Below are positions 7,864-14,863 of a DNA stretch of 20,118 nucleotides, one piece after another. The notes under the pieces were generated by a model that made no database searches, was not told where the DNA came from, and was given only the letters and a program-made list of their open reading frames with translations. Each line of letters opens with the position of its first letter. Position 1 is the first letter of the stretch. A program made the translations under genes and the position numbers. This stretch comes from JBLFWJ01 sp047611425 (GTDB lineage: Bacteria; Bacteroidota; Bacteroidia; UBA10329), in assembly GCA_047611425.1 (NCBI GenBank), contig JBLFWJ010000041.1, forward strand, positions 1 through 20,118, given 5' to 3'.

Positions 7864-8739
7864 ATGACCGACTTGGAATTTCTGATCATTGGTACCCAAA
7901 AAGCAGGTACAACTTCCCTTTACAATTACCTAAGTGAGCACCCGAAAGTCTTTGTTCCAGAGGTAAAGGAGATTCAGTTTTTTGTTGATGACCGCTTTTA
8001 TATTCAAGGCCCAGATTACTTGAACCCGTTCTTTAATAAAGCTCAACCGGATGAATTAAAAGGGATGGCCTATGTGCATATGCTTCCATTTGATCAATGT
8101 CCAAAACGGGTGGCGGAATACAACCCTAATTTGAAGCTGATAGTTATGCTTCGAGATCCGATTAAAAGAGCTTTCTCAGCGTACAATTTTGCGATCAAAA
8201 ATGGTTGGGAAAAGCGGGGTGTAAGCTTCGAGAAAAGCTTTGAATTGGAGGCAGAAAGACTAAAAGGTAACTATACCGAGAAGTATGAATTAGCCTATTT
8301 CTACAATGGCTTGTATCATCGTCATCTAACCAATTGGGCCAAGCATTTTAATCTGGAGAACATGCTTGTTTTGAAGGATTCGGATTTGCGTTTTGAACGG
8401 GAAGCCACCCTAAAAAGGGTATTCAGATTTTTACGAGTGGATGAGTTTGCAGATATCGACTTGCATGTTGAGCATAACAGGGCGGGTGGTGTTAAGAATC
8501 CGATCTTGCAAAAAGTATTGTTGGATAAGGAGGCGGGCTGGAAGCGTAAACTAGGCGCTGTTGTACCAACATCCATGAAAGTGGCTTTGCGAGCCAAGGT
8601 GATTAAACCGGTTATGGAGTGGAACAAAACCGAAGCCTTGAATCGACCGATGACGCAAACAGAGGTGGATTTAATCACGCCTTATTTTAAGGACGACCTT
8701 GCCGCACTGAAACGTGACTTCAATATCTCTTTTGAATGA
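7864..8739 (+). CDS. Second PAPS-dependent sulfotransferase
   Basis: A 291-residue protein. An in-frame TTG at 7855 lies inside the promoter box, so the ATG at 7864 is chosen. The 5'-phosphosulfate loop is GTQKAGTTSL (10-19), KEIQFF (35-40) corresponds to the KExHFF segment, and the 3'-phosphate site is MLRDPIKRAFSAY (95-107, Arg97 and Ser105). The GExTPxY motif of its upstream neighbour is replaced by KGMAYVHMLP, and similarity to that neighbour is limited to the cofactor motifs. The two are therefore unlikely to be a recent duplication and probably sulfate different positions or sugars. No signal peptide. The stop overlaps the next start (ATGA, 8736-8739), tying it to the glycoside hydrolase gene. 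Confidence 0.87.
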   Translation: MTDLEFLIIGTQKAGTTSLYNYLSEHPKVFVPEVKEIQFFVDDRFYIQGPDYLNPFFNKAQPDELKGMAYVHMLPFDQCPKRVAEYNPNLKLIVMLRDPIKRAFSAYNFAIKNGWEKRGVSFEKSFELEAERLKGNYTEKYELAYFYNGLYHRHLTNWAKHFNLENMLVLKDSDLRFEREATLKRVFRFLRVDEFADIDLHVEHNRAGGVKNPILQKVLLDKEAGWKRKLGAVVPTSMKVALRAKVIKPVMEWNKTEALNRPMTQTEVDLITPYFKDDLAALKRDFNISFE

Positions 8740-9950
8740 AACCAACACACTTTTTAAGTCTAATTGCATTATTTGCGCTTGGTTCATGCTTGGGGCAAAA
8801 ACCGAGTAATACAGAATCGTCAAAGGGTGACAATTCGATGAAAAACATTGAATTCGGATTCAACACAACGTATCTGGCTAGTTCGCCAAAATTTGAAGTC
8901 GCATTGGAGAAAATCGCCAACGATGGCTTTAAAAACGTGCGCATCTACGAGCCATTCACTAAACAGATCAAAAAGAAACCTGAATTGGGATGGAATCACC
9001 TGAACTGGTTGAAAGATCGTGGCTTTTCAGTTTTATTGAGCCTTTCTAATTTCCCATATAAAAATGAGCAGGATGCTGCCCAACTTCTAAAAATCCCAAG
9101 TAAACAACGAACGTTTCCTCAAAAAGCCATTAGGTATTCAAACCGGTTTCCGCCAGCAGATGTGAGTGGATACAAAACTCATCTCAACCAGTTTATGGAA
9201 GAGCTGAAAACAAGAGAGATGCTTTCGATGATTGATTTCGAAATCGGTAACGAGCCAAACGCGCCACGTTATTTTTGGGGAGATGCCGAAGACTGGAAGC
9301 GAGTACGAAATGCAACCAGTGAGGTCCTTTCTGAATTCGGAGAAAAAGGCCTTTGCTGTGGATACACTTCAAGTATGTTTCTACAAGAGACAAAGGAACG
9401 CCACGAACAATTTATTGCAGACTGGAGTGAGGAGGTTAAAGAATCCTATCAGACTTCGTTCCATGTTTACCTTAAAACAGGATCGGGCAGAGCCATTCTG
9501 CAAAATCCAAAGTTGGATGTAAGCGGTGGTGTCATTACCGAGTATGGTATGTATTCGCATTACACAGAGGAAAAAGCAATCCTGAAAACCTCTGCAGAAT
9601 ATGTAGTCGGATTGGTCAAACTTCTAGAGTTTACCTATACGAACGATATCGAGCAAGTCTATCTTTTTCCATTAATGGATGATGGTGCCAAAAAGGCTCG
9701 AATGGGCTACTTTGATGTCGATGGAAACCCAAAAGCGAGTTATGATTATTTCAAAGTGGTATGGGATGTTTTGAAAGATGGTTACAATGTGGAAACCACT
9801 GAAAGTGCGATTAACGTGATTGGGGAACAGTCCATTCTTATGCTTGCAAAACAGTCTATTCAGATGGATTCGAATTGGAACATTTCGGACGCATCAAACC
9901 CCGGGTCAGATCAATTGAACGAAGATGATTGGATCATCAGAGATCGATAA
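8736..9950 (+). CDS. Lipoprotein glycoside hydrolase, clan GH-A type TIM barrel
   Basis: A 404-residue protein. The signal ends in a lipobox (LGSC, lipidated Cys18) followed by a Ser/Asn/Lys-rich linker. From about residue 38 it reads as a (beta/alpha)8 barrel: FGFNTTY, FKNVRIYEPF, FSVLLSLSNF, MIDFEIGNEPN with the predicted acid/base Glu173, SFHVYLK, VITEYGMY with the predicted nucleophile Glu269, and YLFPLMDD near the barrel end. NEP and TEYG in this order are the hallmark of retaining clan A hydrolases (GH5/GH39-like); the family cannot be fixed by eye. Within a synthesis cassette it could trim or edit the polysaccharide in the periplasm, as PslG does for Psl in Pseudomonas aeruginosa. It is coupled to the sulfotransferase upstream (ATGA) and overlaps the polymerase gene by 26 bases. 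Confidence 0.78.
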   Translation: MKPTHFLSLIALFALGSCLGQKPSNTESSKGDNSMKNIEFGFNTTYLASSPKFEVALEKIANDGFKNVRIYEPFTKQIKKKPELGWNHLNWLKDRGFSVLLSLSNFPYKNEQDAAQLLKIPSKQRTFPQKAIRYSNRFPPADVSGYKTHLNQFMEELKTREMLSMIDFEIGNEPNAPRYFWGDAEDWKRVRNATSEVLSEFGEKGLCCGYTSSMFLQETKERHEQFIADWSEEVKESYQTSFHVYLKTGSGRAILQNPKLDVSGGVITEYGMYSHYTEEKAILKTSAEYVVGLVKLLEFTYTNDIEQVYLFPLMDDGAKKARMGYFDVDGNPKASYDYFKVVWDVLKDGYNVETTESAINVIGEQSILMLAKQSIQMDSNWNISDASNPGSDQLNEDDWIIRDR

Positions 9951-11229
9951 GGATAAGTCAACCCGCATACCCAAAAACTGGTACGTATTGGGTATGGCCA
10001 TGATATTGGTTTTTCCGGTTTTTCTGGATTTGCTAAATGGTTTTCTGATCTATAAAATGAATATGACCAGTCCGATTCTGACGATTTATCGCGGAACAAT
10101 ATCACTTGCTTCGGTACCTGTTCTTTTATTAATAAAGGATAAAAGACATGTGATTTGGTTGTTGGTTGTCATCGGTCTTTTCTTCGTAAACATAGCGGCT
10201 TGGTCGGTATTCAAAACACTCGTTATAGGTACTGAAGTAGCGCTTTTTGTCAAACTCATCTATCCATATTTAATATTAGGTATTGGCCTGTTATTTCTTG
10301 AACGGAAGTGGCTCAAACTCTCTGACTTAACAAACTTGCAGATAGCGTATTGCACCATTGCCGCGATAAGTATTATTGCATCGTTTGCATTTGGCGTGGG
10401 TATAGAATATGGAGGAAGCAAGCACAGTTTCGGCACCAAATCTTTCTTCTCAGCTCAAAATGACATTAGTCTCGCTTTGTTGATAGGATATGTTCTGAAC
10501 GGGGGAATGCTTCTAACCACTTTGAAAAAGCGATACTTTGTTTTCGGGCTGTTGATCTTTTTGGCTTTGGTTGCATTAAGTACACGCTCCGGGATTATTG
10601 GGGCTTTTGGAGTAACGGGTGTGTTGATTGCTTTAACAGTTGTATCTGGAGGTAATCAGGTGAATATATATAGATACAAAAAAAACATTCTGTTTGTAAC
10701 GATGACGGCAGTAATGGTTGTTTTCGGAATTGTTATCGCCAATGTGATAAGCGAGTATCATTATATGATAACGAAGTTTGAAAGTTTGAGTGTTGAACAA
10801 CCAAGAGAATTACTGATTAACGCAGGCAAAAGTCGACTGGATGATCGCCCAACTGCCATGAACGTTTTTGGCGAAGGGAGCTCATCCTTTATGAAGAAAG
10901 TCGGGTTTGAAGTCGTAGGACTTAGACGGTCTAAAGAAGAAGGAAAAACAGTGGAAGTTGATTATATGGACTTGATTGGAAATTATGGAATCCCATTCAC
11001 AATTTTATTGCTGGCTTTTCCATTTTGGGTTCTGATTTCTGGTGGCTTCCATATTGTATTGGAGGGCGGTGTATGGAATACGTTGTTTACCTTAGCGATG
11101 GTTATGTTTCTTGGTCATTCTTTCTTGGCCGGTCATGCCATGATGAGTCCATTGGTAGGAACGGCCATGATTCCGGTTTACTTGAGTGCATTGCGAAGAC
11201 CATCGATAATCCAACGTCTAGGAAAATGA
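9925..11229 (+). CDS. O-antigen polymerase/ligase-like membrane protein (Wzy/WaaL type)
   Basis: A 434-residue polytopic membrane protein with about 10-11 predicted helices. The first starts near residue 20, and a large extracytoplasmic loop covers about residues 270-345. Features typical of Wzy/O-antigen ligase proteins are the Arg in ALSTRSGIIGAFG before a long helix, the periplasmic loop ending in DLIGNYGIPFT, and a His-containing late segment (GHSFLAGHAMMSP). Such proteins polymerise undecaprenyl-linked repeat units or transfer the glycan to its acceptor; sequence alone does not separate the two. The ATG at 9925 lies inside the hydrolase gene (26-base overlap), and the stop forms ATGA with the glycosyltransferase start. 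No flippase (Wzx) gene is present in the window. Confidence 0.8.
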   Translation: MIGSSEIDKDKSTRIPKNWYVLGMAMILVFPVFLDLLNGFLIYKMNMTSPILTIYRGTISLASVPVLLLIKDKRHVIWLLVVIGLFFVNIAAWSVFKTLVIGTEVALFVKLIYPYLILGIGLLFLERKWLKLSDLTNLQIAYCTIAAISIIASFAFGVGIEYGGSKHSFGTKSFFSAQNDISLALLIGYVLNGGMLLTTLKKRYFVFGLLIFLALVALSTRSGIIGAFGVTGVLIALTVVSGGNQVNIYRYKKNILFVTMTAVMVVFGIVIANVISEYHYMITKFESLSVEQPRELLINAGKSRLDDRPTAMNVFGEGSSSFMKKVGFEVVGLRRSKEEGKTVEVDYMDLIGNYGIPFTILLLAFPFWVLISGGFHIVLEGGVWNTLFTLAMVMFLGHSFLAGHAMMSPLVGTAMIPVYLSALRRPSIIQRLGK

Positions 11230-12290
11230 AAGTGTTGCTTATCAACAACCGGTACCCGACCCCAGATAATCCACAACCTGGAGCGTATGTTCAAACTATG
11301 GGTGAGTGCATGGAAGCTGCCGGGGCAACGGTTGATCTTTTGGTCATGAATCAAAGTTGGAAGAACGGTTCTGACAAGCGAAAGAAGTACGTTCAATACT
11401 ATTTGGATGTGTTGAGATTCAAGAATTTAGGGGGCTACGACTTGATATACATCAATCATTACCCACATGTTTTTCCGGTGTTATGGTTTAAGCTTGCCAA
11501 GGCCAAACATGGGCTAATCCATTGGCATGGAAGTGAGTTGTTTCCTGCAAATTGGAAGTCAGGAATTTTGAACTCGGTTTCACATTATTTCATTCCTAAG
11601 CGTTTTCGGCACATCACTCCTTCCAACTATTTTGCTGGTCGGGTGGAGGAAAAACTTGAGATTCCTACATCTGAAATTATGGTTTCTCCAAGCGGAGGAA
11701 TTGACACGGAGATATTTATACCGACACCTAAATTGAAAGAGTCGAGTAGAATAACGCTTGGCTTCAGCTCCGCAATAGACACCGGTAAAGGAGCTGACTT
11801 GCTGGTTAAATTGGTGGGACAGATTCCCGATATTGAAAAGGAATTGGGAAGGTCGATTGTTCTTAAGTTGATTCGATACGGAACTGAAAAACAGAAATAT
11901 TTGCAAGTGCTGGAAAAAAGCGATTGCGTTGAGGTTATTGATCCAATTGCAAAGGAGATGATGCCTTCTTTTTATAATTCGCTCGATGTGCTTCTTTTTC
12001 CCACTAGAAGAAAGGCCGAAAGCCTTGGTCTGGCAGCTTTGGAGGCTATGGCGTGTGGTATTCCCGTAGTTGGAAGTAACGATTTTGGGTTGAAAGAATA
12101 CTTGGATTCAGGAGTTACGGGCGAGCCATTTGAAACCGGAAACGCAGATGCGTTTATTACTGCGGTGAAGAAAACGTTGGATACCATTACGAATTATAAT
12201 CCTCGGCCTATGGTACTCGAAAAGTACTCCAAGCAATCGGTGGTCAAATTTTACCAGGGAATGTTTGAGGAAATTTTGGCGAAAGCCTAA
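11226..12290 (+). CDS. GT4-family glycosyltransferase
   Basis: A 354-residue protein. The open frame extends far upstream (to 11025), but the ATG at 11226 overlaps the polymerase stop as ATGA and begins the first strand of a GT-B fold (MKVLLINNRYPTPDNPQPGAYV). The C-terminal half has the GT4 signature ESLGLAALEAMACGIPVVGSN, an E-x7-E motif that binds the nucleotide sugar, after the strand VLLFPTRR. No membrane segment is seen, so it should work on the cytoplasmic face adding a sugar to a lipid-linked intermediate. Donor and acceptor are unknown. It is the last gene of the cassette; its TAA at 12288-12290 directly abuts the stop of the convergent gene. Confidence 0.9.
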   Translation: MKVLLINNRYPTPDNPQPGAYVQTMGECMEAAGATVDLLVMNQSWKNGSDKRKKYVQYYLDVLRFKNLGGYDLIYINHYPHVFPVLWFKLAKAKHGLIHWHGSELFPANWKSGILNSVSHYFIPKRFRHITPSNYFAGRVEEKLEIPTSEIMVSPSGGIDTEIFIPTPKLKESSRITLGFSSAIDTGKGADLLVKLVGQIPDIEKELGRSIVLKLIRYGTEKQKYLQVLEKSDCVEVIDPIAKEMMPSFYNSLDVLLFPTRRKAESLGLAALEAMACGIPVVGSNDFGLKEYLDSGVTGEPFETGNADAFITAVKKTLDTITNYNPRPMVLEKYSKQSVVKFYQGMFEEILAKA

Positions 12291-13229
12291 TTACCTCAAT
12301 AAAATTGCTGACAGTAGAATTACGATTGCCAAATCGGGGACCCACCATTTATTTGAGTGCTCCAAACTGACTGTCATTAATGCAGATGAGGGAATGATTG
12401 CAGAAAAGATTGCAATCTGAAACGGAATCAAGCCGATTAGACCAAGTATTACGAAACAGGCCAACCAAATCCATTGCGTTTGTAATAATTCCATTTCCCG
12501 TATCGGAATAACCGAAGCTGCGGTATTATCGCCCATAGGTCTAATCATAGTAAAAACCAACATTGCTATTGCTGGAACCCAAGAGTAAATGTTGATGTTT
12601 TGACTTTCTGGAATATTAGAAACAGCTGATGTAAAAGCACTTAAACTTCCTTCGTGCCAGTCCATCGCCAATAAAAATGTGGTCAGAAGAACGAAAGGGA
12701 ATAGGACTCCCAGAATGAAAATTGCGCCAGTTCTCCAAGATCGATGTCTCAACCGGATCGACATTAAAACGATGATAATGGCCCCCCAGATTAACGGAGG
12801 ACAAAGCAAAACGGAAACTCCAATTGCAATTCCAACTCGTTGAATTGTTTCACTGGCTTTATCTACCCGATGAATCGAAATAAGGGCCATCGCACCAAGT
12901 GCGAAACATCCAACCGCAGCCACAGTTACAAACGGAATTGAAGAAGTAATCGGCAGAGCTAATAGCGAGAAAAGCAATGGCTGATAGTAGCTGCGAGCAG
13001 AAGTAAGCTTTTTTCTCACCTGTAGCTCCCGGTACAAAAATGTTACGCTAAGCAGCAATCCTATTGATAGAAGGGAGGAAATAATTGGATAATGAATAGG
13101 ATCCGTAAACAGCCAATGGGACATTGGTTCTTGGACCCTTGGTAAAAAGAAAAAGAGCAGACCAACGCTTAGTATGATCGAGATGATCATAGCAATCAAA
13201 GTTCTTTCTCCAACCAGTCGCTGAATCAT
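12291..13229 (-). CDS. DUF6427-like polytopic membrane protein
   Basis: A 312-residue protein with roughly nine hydrophobic helices (first about residues 10-30, last ending at the C terminus, LAIVILLSAILLR) and few charged residues outside loops. The N terminus MIQRLVGERTLIAMI and the neighbourhood (DUF6341-like small gene, purD) resemble the Flavobacteriales DUF6427 family, whose function is unknown. The call rests mainly on topology and context. The ATG at 13229 is the natural start. It is divergent from the small gene at 13271 and convergent with the glycosyltransferase, with no intergenic base between the two stop codons. Confidence 0.6.
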   Translation of the reverse strand: MIQRLVGERTLIAMIISIILSVGLLFFFLPRVQEPMSHWLFTDPIHYPIISSLLSIGLLLSVTFLYRELQVRKKLTSARSYYQPLLFSLLALPITSSIPFVTVAAVGCFALGAMALISIHRVDKASETIQRVGIAIGVSVLLCPPLIWGAIIIVLMSIRLRHRSWRTGAIFILGVLFPFVLLTTFLLAMDWHEGSLSAFTSAVSNIPESQNINIYSWVPAIAMLVFTMIRPMGDNTAASVIPIREMELLQTQWIWLACFVILGLIGLIPFQIAIFSAIIPSSALMTVSLEHSNKWWVPDLAIVILLSAILLR

Positions 13230-13255
13230 TTTTCCATGTGCCTAAATAGCACGCT

Positions 13256-13264
13256 TATCATTTG
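13256..13264 (+). promoter_or_regulatory. -7 box for the DUF6341-like small gene
   Basis: TATCATTTG is close to TAnnTTTG, with one extra base between TA and TTTG. It is followed by exactly 6 bases (TTGAAT) and a GTG at 13271, the same spacing as before ruvB and the second sulfotransferase gene. It helps choose the start of the small gene. Confidence 0.4.
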
Positions 13265-13270
13265 TTGAAT

Positions 13271-13486
13271 GTGCAAGATCAGTTACATTTGCCACCAATC
13301 GACTACGACATGAATCTACAAGACATTCTCGATCCAATCCACGCAATATTCGAGTGGACTTTTGATATTCTAGCTGCAACAAATGACATGGGGAACAACG
13401 TCCTTATAGTTGTTATATCGGTTCTGATGCTTTACTGGATTGGTCAGCTGATTAAATTCAACAAAGACGAAGTAATTAACCGTTAA
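13271..13486 (+). CDS. Small membrane protein, DUF6341-like
   Basis: A protein of about 71 residues with one transmembrane helix (NVLIVVISVLMLYWIGQLIKF) and a basic tail (NKDEVINR). The YWIGQLIKFN ending resembles the Flavobacteriales DUF6341 proteins, which I recall as neighbours of purD and DUF6427 genes. Possible starts are two TTG codons at 13262 and 13265, GTG at 13271 and ATG at 13310. GTG is preferred because of the -7 box spacing; ATG 13310 would still keep the helix. Its last 11 bases overlap the convergent purD (13476-13486). The function is unknown, and family assignment from so short a protein is tentative. Confidence 0.6.
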   Translation: MQDQLHLPPIDYDMNLQDILDPIHAIFEWTFDILAATNDMGNNVLIVVISVLMLYWIGQLIKFNKDEVINR

Positions 13487-14777
13487 TCAGGTCACGCGAT
13501 GATCTTTTCAGATCGTTGCCAATATCTGTTCGGTAATACATTCCTTCAAATTTCACTTCTTCAACGCTGCGATACGAGGTATCCAGTGCATCACTCATTG
13601 AGTCACCAAAGCTGGTAACAGCAATGACTCTTCCTCCATTTGTTTCAAAACCGCGGTCCCCCTTTTTGGTGCCCGCATGAAACAATATGCTGTCCTTCAC
13701 ATTCTCAAGCCCGGTTATGGCTTTTCCTTTTTCGTAGGATCCTGGATAGCCTTCTGAAACGGTCATGATTGTACAGGCAGACCGTGTATCAATATTCAAT
13801 TTGATGCGGTCCAAGTCTCCGTCAACAGTGGCCTCAAAAAGGTCAATCAAATCATTCTTAATTCGTGGAATGACAACCTCCGTTTCCGGATCACCCAATC
13901 GAACGTTGTATTCAATTACATGAGGATCATCTCCAACCTTCATTAATCCAATAAAGATGAATCCAACATATGGAATGCCGTCCTTCTGCAATCCTTTGAT
14001 GGTTGGCTTAACAACTCGGTCTTCTACTTTTTTCATAAAAGCAGCGTCTGCAAATGGAACCGGAGAAATAGCTCCCATTCCGCCTGTGTTCAGGCCCGTA
14101 TCACCTTCACCAATTCGCTTATAGTCTTTTGCTGAAGGAAGAATCTTGTAGCTCTTTCCATCCGTCAACACGAAAACCGAAAGCTCAATTCCATTCAGGT
14201 ATTCTTCAATGATAACCTTATCCGAGGCAGCTCCAAACTTCTCTTCAATCAACATGCTGGTCAATTCCAGTTTAGCCGATACAATTTCATCAATGATCAA
14301 AACGCCTTTACCACCTGCCAACCCATCTGCTTTCAAAACATAAGGTGGATCCAATTTCTCAAGGAATCTTGTACCCTCCTCCAAGGTGTCGGAAGTGAAT
14401 GTACCGTAGGCCGCGGTTGGTATTCCATGACGAATCATGAACGCTTTTGAAAAGTCTTTTGAGCCTTCCAGCATGGCGCCTTGCTTCTCTGGACCAATAA
14501 CTGGGATGTATCTCAGGAATGGATCACCTTTGAAAAAGTCATGCAGACCTTTTACTAATGGGTCTTCTGGCCCAACTACAACCATATGAACACCATTTTC
14601 TCTGATGAACGATTTCATGGTTTCAAAATCGGTAGGATTGATGTTTACGTTGGTACCAACAGTGGCGGTGCCAGCGTTACCGGGTGCAATGTAAAGTGTT
14701 CCTAGTCGCTCACTCTGAGCGAGCTTCCAAGCAATGGTGTGCTCACGCCCGCCCGAACCGATTAATAAAATATTCAT
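13476..14777 (-). CDS. purD: Phosphoribosylamine-glycine ligase (GARS)
   Basis: A 433-residue enzyme of purine synthesis joining glycine to 5-phosphoribosylamine with ATP. The frame extends upstream to 14882, but MNILLIGSGGREH at 14777 is the canonical N terminus and follows a promoter-like box. Conserved ATP-grasp motifs are PGNAGTA, VVGPEDPL, FSKAFM, VLKADGLAGGKGV, NTGGMGAISP and YNVRLGDPET. Length is normal. The gene overlaps the end of the convergent DUF6341-like gene by 11 bases. The LtaS-like gene lies 86 bases upstream on the same strand; a -7-like box in the gap suggests separate transcription. Confidence 0.97.
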   Translation of the reverse strand: MNILLIGSGGREHTIAWKLAQSERLGTLYIAPGNAGTATVGTNVNINPTDFETMKSFIRENGVHMVVVGPEDPLVKGLHDFFKGDPFLRYIPVIGPEKQGAMLEGSKDFSKAFMIRHGIPTAAYGTFTSDTLEEGTRFLEKLDPPYVLKADGLAGGKGVLIIDEIVSAKLELTSMLIEEKFGAASDKVIIEEYLNGIELSVFVLTDGKSYKILPSAKDYKRIGEGDTGLNTGGMGAISPVPFADAAFMKKVEDRVVKPTIKGLQKDGIPYVGFIFIGLMKVGDDPHVIEYNVRLGDPETEVVIPRIKNDLIDLFEATVDGDLDRIKLNIDTRSACTIMTVSEGYPGSYEKGKAITGLENVKDSILFHAGTKKGDRGFETNGGRVIAVTSFGDSMSDALDTSYRSVEEVKFEGMYYRTDIGNDLKRSSRDLING

Positions 14778-14781
14778 ACTG

Positions 14782-14789
14782 CAAAGTAA
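14782..14789 (-). promoter_or_regulatory. -7-like box upstream of purD
   Basis: On the minus strand this reads TTACTTTG, with TA and TTTG one base closer than in TAnnTTTG, followed after 4 bases (CAGT) by the purD ATG. It would give a near-leaderless transcript. It is weaker than the boxes before ruvB and the sulfotransferase genes. Confidence 0.35.
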
Positions 14790-14863
14790 GGGCAGAGTAA
14801 GAAAAGCGCATTGGATTTTAAACAGGTTGACGGAAAAGTTTTTAGAAGTAGAATTTGAAGCTG

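Noticed and set aside
7290..8678. Two 118-residue minus-strand open frames opposite the sulfotransferases
   Set aside because: Both are antisense to genes with intact motifs and have no domain, promoter or start context of their own.
11025..11225. N-terminal extension of the glycosyltransferase frame
   Set aside because: It lies wholly inside the polymerase gene in another frame and has no GT-like sequence; the ATG at 11226 starts the fold and couples to the upstream stop.
6880..12290. Defence system or phage island as the explanation of the accessory block
   Set aside because: No nuclease, integrase, toxin, reverse transcriptase or phage structural motif is present; all five genes fit glycan synthesis.
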